From NCBI GenBank assembly GCA_900547505.1, contig URGY01000007.1:1-21866 (forward strand): a DNA stretch of 21,866 bases, in the 5' to 3' direction. Each line of letters begins with the position of its first letter. The first letter of the stretch is position 1. Positions 14,251-21,866 of this stretch are shown in pieces. This DNA is from an uncultured Collinsella sp. Its GTDB lineage: Bacteria > Actinomycetota > Coriobacteriia > Coriobacteriales > Coriobacteriaceae. The notes below the pieces were generated by a model. It ran no database searches. It saw only the letters and a list, made by a program, of their open reading frames with translations, and was not told the origin of the DNA. The position numbers and the translations under genes are program-made.

Positions 14251-14703
14251 ATGAGCATCAATCGAGTGAACATCACCGGTAACCTCACGCGTGATCCCGA
14301 GCTGCGCGCCACCGCCGGCGGAACCCAGGTTCTGTCCTTCGGCGTCGCCGTGAACGATCGTCGCCGCAACCCGCAGACTGGCGAGTGGGAGGACTATCCC
14401 AACTTTGTCGACTGCACTATGTTCGGCACGCGCGCCGAGGCCGTGAGCCGTTTCCTGGCAAAGGGAAACAAGGTCGCGATCGAGGGCAAGCTGCGCTACA
14501 GCTCTTGGGAGCGCGACGGCCAGCGCCGGAGCAAGCTTGAGGTCATCGTCGATGAGATCGAGTTTATGAGCTCCCGTGGTGGCCAGGGTGGCTACGATCA
14601 GGGCGGTTACGCCCCCGCAGCTCCCGCGCCCGCAGCACGTCCTGCCGCACCGGTGGCTACGCCGCCCGCGGTCGACGTCTACGATGAGGACATCCCGTTT
14701 TAA
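14251..14703 (+). CDS. ssb: Single-stranded DNA-binding protein SSB
   Basis: SSB coats single-stranded DNA in replication and repair and recruits partners through its tail. The 150 residues hold an OB fold (~1-108) starting MSINRVNITGNLTRDPELR, with the typical WEDYPNFVDCTMFGTRAE and KGNKVAIEGKLRYSSWE segments. A Gly/Pro/Ala-rich linker follows, and the acidic tip is DEDIPF, which binds DNA-processing partners. GAGGAAG precedes the ATG. It lies 48 bases after rpsF and 72 before rpsR, the usual order in many bacteria. Confidence 0.96.
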   Translation: MSINRVNITGNLTRDPELRATAGGTQVLSFGVAVNDRRRNPQTGEWEDYPNFVDCTMFGTRAEAVSRFLAKGNKVAIEGKLRYSSWERDGQRRSKLEVIVDEIEFMSSRGGQGGYDQGGYAPAAPAPAARPAAPVATPPAVDVYDEDIPF

Positions 14704-14775
14704 GGGCTGTTCACCTATTTTTGAGTGAGAGGCGGCTTCGGTTCGCCGAAGTTGCCAAACGAAAGGTATTTTGAC

Positions 14776-15042
14776 ATGGCTAATGATTTTTCTGCACGTC
14801 AGCCGCGTCGTAAGTACTGCCAGTTCTGCAAGGAGAACACTGAGTTCATCGACTATAAGGACACTCAGCTTCTCCGTAAGTACATGACCGACCGTGGCAA
14901 GATCAAGCCCCGTCGCGTCACTGGCGCTTGCACGCAGCATCAGCATGACATCGCCAACGCCATCAAGCGCGCCCGCGAGATGGCTCTCCTGCCGTACACC
15001 GTCCCCGTGGTTTCCTCTCGTGGCAACCGCGACCGCGGCTAA
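14776..15042 (+). CDS. rpsR: 30S ribosomal protein bS18
   Basis: bS18 pairs with bS6 on the 30S platform. The 88-residue product begins [18 protein letters not shown]. Cys15, Cys18, Cys52 and His55 make a CXXC...CXXH set typical of zinc-binding (C+) ribosomal protein paralogues. A C- paralogue might therefore exist elsewhere for zinc starvation; that is inference. GAAAGG (14761-14766) supports the ATG at 14776 over the open frame further upstream. It lies 15 bases ahead of rplI. Confidence 0.96.
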   Translation: MANDFSARQPRRKYCQFCKENTEFIDYKDTQLLRKYMTDRGKIKPRRVTGACTQHQHDIANAIKRAREMALLPYTVPVVSSRGNRDRG

Positions 15043-15057
15043 GAAGGGAGACGCATC

Positions 15058-15597
15058 ATGAAGGTTATTCTTCTCGATGAGATCAAGGGCAAGGGCGGCG
15101 AGGGTGACGTCGTAGAGGTCGCCCAGGGTTACGCTGAGAACTTCCTGTTCCCCAAGAAGCTCGCTGTTGCCGCCACCAAGGGCAACCTCAAGCAGCTTGA
15201 CGAGCGTCGCAACAACATCGCCAAGCGCGAGGCCGTCCGTCTGGCTACCGCCAACGAGACCAAGGCTGCCTTCGAGGGCAAGACGGTCACCGTTGACGTC
15301 AAGGTCGGCGACGAGGGCATCCTCTTTGGCTCCGTTACCGCCGCTATGATCGCTGACGCCATCAAGGCTCAGCTCGGTATGGACATCGACCGCAAGCGCG
15401 TCGAGCTCGGTAAGCCCATCAAGGTTGCCGGTGCCCACACCGTTGCCATCTCGCTGTACCGCGAGATCAAGGCCGAGGTTGTCGTTCTCGTTGGCGTTAC
15501 CGCCGAGGAGCTCGCTGCCGAGGCTGAGGCTGAGGAGACCGCTGAGGTCGCCGAGGCCGAGACCGCCGAGGTCGAGACTGAGGCTGCTGCCGAGTAG
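15058..15597 (+). CDS. rplI: 50S ribosomal protein bL9, with acidic C-terminal extension
   Basis: bL9 binds 23S rRNA at the base of the L1 stalk. The N-terminal domain is typical (MKVILLDEIKGKGGEGDVVEV, then GYAENFLFPKKLA), followed by the long connecting helix and the C-terminal rRNA-binding domain to ~148. The product has 179 residues, about 30 more than the E. coli protein. The extra part, from ~148, is almost pure Glu, Ala, Thr and Val. AGAAGGGAG precedes the ATG. A strong terminator follows, so rplI ends the operon and dnaB is a separate unit. Confidence 0.96.
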   Translation: MKVILLDEIKGKGGEGDVVEVAQGYAENFLFPKKLAVAATKGNLKQLDERRNNIAKREAVRLATANETKAAFEGKTVTVDVKVGDEGILFGSVTAAMIADAIKAQLGMDIDRKRVELGKPIKVAGAHTVAISLYREIKAEVVVLVGVTAEELAAEAEAEETAEVAEAETAEVETEAAAE

Positions 15598-15629
15598 CAT
15601 TTGCTGCAACGCAACAATCTTGTTCTAAG

Positions 15630-15666
15630 AAGGGCGCTCTGGGAGACCAGGGCGCCCTTTTGTTTT
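15630..15666 (+). terminator. Intrinsic terminator of the rpsF operon
   Basis: A 13-base stem with one G-U pair (15630-15642 with 15647-15659) and a GAGA loop runs into TTTTGTTTTTT. It clearly ends the rpsF-rplI transcript ahead of dnaB. Confidence 0.9.
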
Positions 15667-15821
15667 TTGCGCTGAGTGAGTGTCATGGTGAACGTTGCGT
15701 CGAAGTCCTATATGCGGGACCGTTCATCCGTTTCGTTCGGTGATGATTGCCGGGGCGCGGCCCGTTTTGGGACCGTGGCTGATACTATGGATGCTCGCAA
15801 GCGATATGAATGAGGATGCTC

Positions 15822-17213
15822 ATGGCATATGACGAAAGGGAGATGGGGCTGACGGTCGAGGACCGTGGCTCCAAGTTGGGTCTCCCTCAAAACCAAGATG
15901 CAGAGGCCAATGTACTGGCCGCCATGCTGCTGTCGCCCGAGGTGGTCGAGGAGGCCCAGGTCGAGCTGCAGCCCGATGACTTCTACCGGCCCATTCATAA
16001 GACCATCTACACCGCGATGGTCGATATGTACAACAGCCGCATTCCCATCGACTCTATCTCGCTGATCGATTACCTGCGCAGCATCAACAAGCTTGATGCC
16101 GTGGGCGGCGAGGCCTACATTTTGGAGTTGATGGGTCAGACCCTGTCGCTCGTGAACTGGCAGCACCATGCCGCCATCGTCCGTCGCGACTCGATGCTGC
16201 GCGAGCTGATCGGTGCCACCAACGAGATCAACGCCCTGGCCTATAACGCCCCTACCGACACCAAAGAGGTCGTGGAGCTGGCCGAGAGCAAGTTGCTCAA
16301 GGTCACGGCGCGCGAGGTCAAGTCGAGCTATAAGACACTGACCGAGTTTATGGTCGAGGCCTATAACGAGGCCGAGGAAGTATGTAAGGCCGGCGGACAG
16401 GCCGCGGGCGTGCCCACCGGCTTCCCGTCGCTCGACCGCATGCTTATGGGTTTCCGCGAGGGCCAGCTCATCATTATCGGCGCCCGCCCTGCCGTGGGTA
16501 AGACGTCGTTCGCTCTGAACTTGGCGCTGAATGCCGCCGCTGCGGGCTATACCGTCGGCTTCTTTTCGCTGGAGATGTCGGGCAAGGAAATTGCCCAGCG
16601 CCTGATTTGCGCCTACGCCATGATTTCAATCAGCGACTTCCGTACGGGCCGCATTAGTCCCGAACAGTGGGCCAACATCAACGAGGCCACGCAGACCTTG
16701 TCTAAGCTCGACATTCTGATTGACGATACGCCCGGCACCACGGTGACCGAGATTCGCGCCAAGAGCCGCCGCATGCTCCACAATAAGGAGAAGGCCATCA
16801 TTATCCTGGACTACCTGCAGCTGGTGAGTCCTCCGCCGGGACGTCGCTCCGAGAGCCGTACCGTCGAGGTCTCCGAGATGTCGCGTGGTTTAAAGATCAT
16901 GGCCAAGGAGCTCAAGATTCCGTTGATCGCGCTGTCGCAGCTGTCGCGTCAGGTCGAGTCCCGTACCGGCAAACGCCCGCAGCTGTCCGACCTGCGTGAA
17001 TCGGGCTCCATCGAGCAGGACGCCGACATCGTTATGTTCTTGGACCGCTCCGCCGATGAGGCCGAGGCCTCGCGTGACGATCGACCCGACGAGGGCGTTA
17101 CGCGTATCGTCGTGGCCAAGAACCGTTCGGGCCCGATCGGTGACGTCGACCTGATGTTCCTGCCGGCATCCACCAAGTTCTATGAGCTTGATGGGGCGCA
17201 TACCGAGGAGTAG
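15822..17213 (+). CDS. dnaB: Replicative DNA helicase DnaB
   Basis: DnaB is the hexameric 5'-3' helicase that drives the replication fork and binds primase. The 463 residues match the family. The N-terminal helical domain (~20-120) contains QNQDAEANVLAAMLLSP and ends GQTLSLVNWQHHA. A linker helix and the RecA-like ATPase domain follow. Walker A is GARPAVGKT (220-228) and Walker B ends at D330 in IIILDYLQLV. LSQLSRQVESRTGKRPQLSDL and the arginine-finger region VVAKNRSGP complete it. No intein is present. ATG 15822 is chosen because TGAGGA at 15811-15816 is well placed; ATG 15810 is in frame but lacks a ribosome site. It is transcribed separately from rplI. Confidence 0.96.
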   Translation: MAYDEREMGLTVEDRGSKLGLPQNQDAEANVLAAMLLSPEVVEEAQVELQPDDFYRPIHKTIYTAMVDMYNSRIPIDSISLIDYLRSINKLDAVGGEAYILELMGQTLSLVNWQHHAAIVRRDSMLRELIGATNEINALAYNAPTDTKEVVELAESKLLKVTAREVKSSYKTLTEFMVEAYNEAEEVCKAGGQAAGVPTGFPSLDRMLMGFREGQLIIIGARPAVGKTSFALNLALNAAAAGYTVGFFSLEMSGKEIAQRLICAYAMISISDFRTGRISPEQWANINEATQTLSKLDILIDDTPGTTVTEIRAKSRRMLHNKEKAIIILDYLQLVSPPPGRRSESRTVEVSEMSRGLKIMAKELKIPLIALSQLSRQVESRTGKRPQLSDLRESGSIEQDADIVMFLDRSADEAEASRDDRPDEGVTRIVVAKNRSGPIGDVDLMFLPASTKFYELDGAHTEE

Positions 17214-17240
17214 GACAGGCGCCCGTTGCACGGGTATACT
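17211..17240 (+). promoter_or_regulatory. Candidate promoter of purA
   Basis: TATACT at 17235-17240 is a near-consensus -10. The best -35 at 18-base spacing is TAGGAC (17211-17216), overlapping the dnaB stop codon. The weak -35 makes regulation by an activator possible. The leader to purA would be about 60 bases. Confidence 0.45.
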
Positions 17241-17297
17241 GGGAATGTTTTGTGCTTCTGCGTGCCAGCGTGGCGCGTAGACAGTCCATGAATGTAA

Positions 17298-18593
<1,296 letters not shown>

Positions 18594-18615
18594 TCGGCAC
18601 TATTTGGTTATTGCG

Positions 18616-18657
18616 ATATACCCCTTTGCAGCCCGGACGGGCGGCCGAGGGGTATAT
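18616..18657. promoter_or_regulatory. Long inverted repeat between purA and purD
   Basis: ATATACCCC (18616-18624) pairs with GGGGTATAT (18649-18657), and inside it GCCCG (18631-18635) pairs with CGGGC (18638-18642). No T tract follows, so it is a poor intrinsic terminator. It could be an operator, an RNA processing or attenuation hairpin, or a weak terminator. Confidence 0.5.
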
Positions 18658-18711
18658 TTGCTTGCAAAGGGCTCGCGCGGAGCGGGCCATTCATCCATAG
18701 AGGAGGCACCC

Positions 18712-20016
18712 TTGAAGGCGGACACTCAAACCATCGACATCCTGTTGTTGGGCAGCGGCGGCCGCGAGCATGCTTTGGCAGCTAAGCTCGCTGCATCACC
18801 GCGCGCCGGCAAGCTCTACATTGCGCCGGGTAACGGCGGCACCGCGAACTGCGGCGAGAACGTGGTTCTCGACGATTGCGATCCTGCGGCCGTGGCGGCG
18901 TTTGCCCAGAGCCACGGATGCGGACTCGTGGTGATTGGCCCCGAGGCTCCGCTCGTGGCAGGCGTAGCCGATGCCGTGCGCGCGGCGGGCATTCCCTGCT
19001 TTGGCCCGGGTGCCGAGGGCGCTCAGATGGAGGGCTCCAAGCTATTCTCCAAGCAGCTCATGGAGCGTGCCGGCATTCCGACGGCCGCCTACGGCTCGTT
19101 CACCGACGAGGCTTCGGCTCTCGCCTACGTGCGCGAGCAGGGCGCACCGCTGGTCGTGAAGGCTGACGGCCTGGCCGCAGGCAAGGGCGTCATCGTGGCG
19201 ACCGAGCTTGCGCAGGCCGAAGAGGCCGTGCGCGAGTGTTTTGGCGGCACCTTTGGCGATGCCGGCAATACCGTGGTCATCGAGGAGATGCTGACCGGCC
19301 CCGAGTGCTCGCTGCTGGCCTTTACCGACGGCAAGACCGTGCGCCCCATGGCCACCTCGCAGGACCACAAGCGTGCGCTCGAGGGCGACCTTGGCCCCAA
19401 CACCGGCGGCATGGGCGTCTACAGCCCGGTGCCCATCGTGACCGACGAGGAGCACGCCACCATGGTGGAGGTCATGGAGCAGACCGTGGCCGAGCTTGCT
19501 GCCGAGGGCATCGACTACCGCGGCTGCCTGTACGGCGGCTTTATGCTCACCCCCGCCGGCCCCAAGGTGCTGGAGTTCAACGCCCGCTTTGGCGACCCCG
19601 AGACGCAGGTCGTGCTGCCGCGCCTCAAGAACGACCTGGTCGAGGTTATGCTCGCCTGCGCCAACTGCGAGCTTGATCAGATTGAGCTCGACTGGCGTGA
19701 CGAGTGGGCCGTGGCTGTTGTTCTGACGAGCGCGGGCTATCCCGGCAGCTACGAGAAGGGTAAAGTCATCACCGGCATCGCCGACGCCGAGGCCATGGAG
19801 AACGTGACCGTGTACCATGCCGGCACCGCCGTGGTGGACGGTCAGCTCGTGACCAACGGCGGCCGAGTGCTTGCCGTGACCGCGCTGGGCGACACGTTCG
19901 AGAACGCTCGCAACCTTGCCTACGAGGCCTGCGAGAAGATTGATTTTGAGGGCAAGACCCTGCGTCATGACATCGGCCTGCGCGCGCTGCGTGGCCGCGA
20001 CGCCTGGGATGCCTAA
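18712..20016 (+). CDS. purD: Phosphoribosylamine-glycine ligase (GARS)
   Basis: PurD performs the second step of de novo purine synthesis, ATP-dependent ligation of glycine to phosphoribosylamine. The 434 residues fit the family. GSGGREHAL is at 14-22, [12 protein letters not shown] follows, and the ATP-grasp fold contains [13 protein letters not shown], the [22 protein letters not shown] segment and [13 protein letters not shown] with the metal-binding acidic residues. The start is TTG at 18712, chosen because AGAGGAGG (18699-18706) precedes it. The frame is open upstream into purA but has no ribosome site there. The Nudix gene starts 21 bases after the stop, so they are probably one operon. 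Confidence 0.95.
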   Translation: MKADTQTIDILLLGSGGREHALAAKLAASPRAGKLYIAPGNGGTANCGENVVLDDCDPAAVAAFAQSHGCGLVVIGPEAPLVAGVADAVRAAGIPCFGPGAEGAQMEGSKLFSKQLMERAGIPTAAYGSFTDEASALAYVREQGAPLVVKADGLAAGKGVIVATELAQAEEAVRECFGGTFGDAGNTVVIEEMLTGPECSLLAFTDGKTVRPMATSQDHKRALEGDLGPNTGGMGVYSPVPIVTDEEHATMVEVMEQTVAELAAEGIDYRGCLYGGFMLTPAGPKVLEFNARFGDPETQVVLPRLKNDLVEVMLACANCELDQIELDWRDEWAVAVVLTSAGYPGSYEKGKVITGIADAEAMENVTVYHAGTAVVDGQLVTNGGRVLAVTALGDTFENARNLAYEACEKIDFEGKTLRHDIGLRALRGRDAWDA

Positions 20017-20037
20017 AGTCCGAGAGGGATGAGACGG

Positions 20038-20733
20038 ATGGACGAGAAGAACGAAGAGCTCGTGGACGCGCAGATCGTCGAAGAGGACAGCCGCATGTAT
20101 GGGCACGCCGAGGGCGAGCCTGGTGGCGAGGTCGCTGACGAGCCGGCGCTGGTGCTGGGCGACGACGATCCGCACGATGCCGAGCTGCACGAGAAGATTC
20201 TTTCGGAGGAGTGCGCCTGGAAGGGCAAGATCCTCGACGTCCACCGTCTTGAGGTTGAGCTGCCCAACGGTCACCGCAGCGCCCGCGATATCGTTCGCCA
20301 TCCGGGTGCGGCGGCCGTTGTGGCACTGACCGAGAGCGGCAAGATCGTACTGGTGCGTCAGTACCGCACCGCCATCGACCGCGTGACGGTCGAGATTCCC
20401 GCCGGCAAGCTCGATCCAGGCGAGGACCCGCTCGATTGCGCCAAGCGCGAGCTGCATGAGGAGACGGGCTTTAGGGCTGGTCGCATTCGCTTTTTGACGT
20501 CGATTGTCACGTCCTGCGGCTTCTGCGACGAGATCATTCACATCTACCTGGCCACCAAGCTCGAGTTCGACGCACCCAACCCCGATGATGACGAGTTTGT
20601 CAACGTGGACCTGGTGCCGCTGCACGAGCTGATCGACGCCGTGCTCGACGGCAAGATCGAAGACGCCAAGACCGTTGTAGGCGCGCTTGCCTGCGACAGC
20701 ATCGCGCACCGCCTTGGGGGTACGGAGCTTTAA
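20038..20733 (+). CDS. Nudix hydrolase, ADP-ribose pyrophosphatase type
   Basis: Enzymes of this group split ADP-ribose and related nucleoside diphosphate sugars. The Nudix box is complete: G123, E129, R137-E138-L139, E141-E142 and G144, following VEIPAGKLDPGED. The upstream LVRQYRTAID and the downstream SCGFCDEIIHIYLA segment are typical of ADP-ribose pyrophosphatases. The 231-residue protein has an N-terminal extension of ~50 residues rich in Asp and Glu, which I cannot assign to a domain. ATG 20038 is chosen because GAGAGGG (20022-20028) is nine bases upstream; ATG 20029 would touch that site. It is coupled to purD by position, suggesting nucleotide housekeeping. Confidence 0.88.
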   Translation: MDEKNEELVDAQIVEEDSRMYGHAEGEPGGEVADEPALVLGDDDPHDAELHEKILSEECAWKGKILDVHRLEVELPNGHRSARDIVRHPGAAAVVALTESGKIVLVRQYRTAIDRVTVEIPAGKLDPGEDPLDCAKRELHEETGFRAGRIRFLTSIVTSCGFCDEIIHIYLATKLEFDAPNPDDDEFVNVDLVPLHELIDAVLDGKIEDAKTVVGALACDSIAHRLGGTEL

Positions 20734-20742
20734 CGAGTGGGG

Positions 20743-20760
20743 TGACCCTGGGGTCATTTT
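20743..20760 (+). terminator. Weak terminator after the Nudix gene
   Basis: TGACC (20743-20747) and GGTCA (20752-20756) form a five-base stem around CTGG, followed by TTTT. The position, nine bases after the stop codon, fits a terminator, but the stem is short. Confidence 0.4.
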
Positions 20761-20813
20761 GCCAACGTTATTGAGGCGGGGGCTATGACCTCGCGGATTT
20801 GTGTAAGTCAGCG

Positions 20814-20950
20814 AAAGTGCCCCATTTGAGACAAGGTGGCCTAAAAGAGGAGGGAAGCGTATGGATATACGCGACCGACGATTGAAGGCCAGATTGTCCA
20901 AATGGAGCACTTGCAGCGTCGAGACGAAACGCGGTTTGGTAAAACCGCGT
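20814..20950 (+). promoter_or_regulatory. Nested inverted repeats in the leader of the ABC exporter gene
   Basis: Three structures lie in a row. A long outer pair joins 20815-20834 with 20894-20912 (one mismatch, one bulge). Within it, GCGTAT (20858-20863) and ATACGC (20868-20873) form a hairpin holding the ATG at 20861. Then ACGCGGTTT (20929-20937) pairs perfectly with AAACCGCGT (20942-20950), directly before AAGGTGA and the second possible start at 20960. The arrangement suggests a cis-acting RNA element or a small mobile palindrome; its function is unknown. Confidence 0.5.
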
Positions 20951-21850
20951 AAGGTGACTATGTTTAAAAGGTTTTTGTCTTATTACAAGCCCCAGATGGG
21001 GCTTTTTGTTGCTGATACTGTTTGCGCTCTGGTGCTTGCCGCCATTGACCTGGCGTTCCCCATTATCCTGCGCAATTTGACCGGTGGGCTGTTTACTCAG
21101 GGTCAGGCTGCCATTATGCAGGCGCTCGGTATGATCGCGGTTGGCCTGGTACTGATGTATGCCATCCGTTGCGCCTGTCGCTACTTTGTGAGCTATTGGG
21201 GCCACGTGATGGGCGCTCGCATGGAGTCCAAGATGCGCGAGGACCTGTTCGATCAGTACGAGCGCTTTAGCTTTGCGTACTTCGATCGCAACAGCTCGGG
21301 TGACATGATGAGCCGCGTGGTCAACGACCTGTTCGATATCTGCGAGGCGGCGCACCATGTGCCCGAGTGGATTATCATCTGCGGCATCGAGATCGTCGGT
21401 TCGTTTGTGATTCTCTTTGCTATCTCCCCGGTGCTGGCGCTTGCCATGGCCGTGGTGACGGCAGCGTTTGCGGTCATCATGTTTTGGCAGAACATGCGCA
21501 TGCGCGAGGTCTTCAGCGACAACCGCAAAAAGATCAGCGGTATTAATGCTCAGCTGCAGGATTCGCTGGCAGGCATGCGCGTGGTCAAGAGTTTTGCGAA
21601 CGAGGAAGCTGAGCGCTCCAAGTTCCGCGCCTCTAACGACCGCTATCTTTCGTCCAAGGAGAATATGTATCACGCCATGGGCATCTACACTGCGACGTAT
21701 GGCCTGCTCTCGGGCGTGTTGTACGTGATCGTGGTGCTGCTGGGTGGTTGGCTCGTTGCCCAGGGTCAGCTGCAGGCGGTCGATATGGCGACCTTTGCAC
21801 TCTATATTTCGGGCTCTTCGGTGGTTTCTGTGGGAGAGATTCCGGCATAG
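20861..21850 (+). CDS. ABC exporter membrane domain, cut short
   Basis: The product resembles the N-terminal half of a type I ABC exporter half-transporter. It begins with FKRFLSYYKP, the first helix and the paired helix. ESKMREDLFDQYERFSFAYFDRNSSGDMMSRVVND follows in order, then helices 3-4, the coupling segment with NAQLQDSLAGMRVVKSFANE, and helix 5. It ends at TAG 21848-21850 inside helix 6, at 329 residues instead of roughly 580, with no ATPase domain. The last ~12 residues do not look like the family. ATG 20861 has a strong AGAGGAGGG at 20846-20854; ATG 20960 matches where relatives usually begin and would drop a basic 33-residue extension. A frameshift or assembly break near the edge is likely. 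The substrate is unknown. Confidence 0.7.
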   Translation: MDIRDRRLKARLSKWSTCSVETKRGLVKPRKVTMFKRFLSYYKPQMGLFVADTVCALVLAAIDLAFPIILRNLTGGLFTQGQAAIMQALGMIAVGLVLMYAIRCACRYFVSYWGHVMGARMESKMREDLFDQYERFSFAYFDRNSSGDMMSRVVNDLFDICEAAHHVPEWIIICGIEIVGSFVILFAISPVLALAMAVVTAAFAVIMFWQNMRMREVFSDNRKKISGINAQLQDSLAGMRVVKSFANEEAERSKFRASNDRYLSSKENMYHAMGIYTATYGLLSGVLYVIVVLLGGWLVAQGQLQAVDMATFALYISGSSVVSVGEIPA

Positions 21851-21866
21851 GCCCAGCTCAGCGGGC

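Noticed and set aside
15598..15821. Promoter for dnaB
   Set aside because: TACTAT at 15783-15788 resembles a -10, but no -35 at 16-18 bases spacing was found, so I did not list it.
20831..20950. T-box riboswitch ahead of the ABC gene
   Set aside because: AAGGTGG and ACCGCG occur, but not as the contiguous T-box antiterminator sequence, and no terminator or specifier loop arrangement is seen.

Overview
The window looks like a piece of a Collinsella-type (Coriobacteriia, high-GC Actinomycetota) chromosome. The reasons are strongly GC-biased codon use in the housekeeping genes, the order rpsF-ssb-rpsR-rplI-dnaB, a bifunctional-nuclease gene upstream of typA, and sortase-anchored pilin-like proteins of the kind common in gut Coriobacteriia. 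This genus assignment is inference. The window starts inside a tRNA-Ile that is repeated 224 bases downstream, and the last gene stops abruptly 16 bases before the end. Both edges therefore look like possible assembly breaks.

Layout. (1) 1-323: a tRNA-Ile fragment, tRNA-Ala and a complete tRNA-Ile, with two strong terminators. (2) 439-3826: a + strand run of a DUF151 bifunctional nuclease, two uncharacterised small proteins and the ribosome-associated GTPase TypA/BipA, closed by a terminator. (3) 3828-9753: a cell-surface island. A long AT-rich leader with a candidate promoter precedes a 1236-residue LPXTG-like adhesin (LPEAGG anchor) and a 546-residue pilin (MPSTG anchor) that overlap by 8 bases. 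No sortase is present. The island is bracketed by copies of the same REP-like hairpin in opposite orientation. (4) 9761-11703, minus strand: a bactofilin-like repeat protein fused to membrane helices, and a TRIC/YadS-type membrane protein with a TTG start. (5) 11840-13101: a PD-(D/E)XK nuclease-like gene enclosed by 76-base inverted repeats, each itself a long hairpin. (6) 13137-13449, minus: tRNA-Ser(CGA) and tRNA-Ser(GGA) with terminators and a good promoter. (7) 13809-17213: a promoter, a leader hairpin, rpsF-ssb-rpsR-rplI, a terminator, then dnaB. (8) 17307-20733: purA, purD and a Nudix hydrolase. (9) 20814-21850: a highly structured leader followed by the membrane half of an ABC exporter, cut short inside its sixth helix.

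Working together: regions 2, 7 and 8 are core translation, replication and purine-nucleotide functions. rpsF-ssb-rpsR-rplI links ribosomal proteins bS6, bS18 and bL9 with SSB, and DnaB follows. PurA and PurD serve AMP synthesis and de novo purine synthesis. The accessory parts are the surface island and the hairpin-bracketed nuclease cassette. The most notable unexplained structures are the nuclease cassette, the inverted REP-like bracket around the pilin genes, and the nested inverted repeats ahead of the ABC gene.
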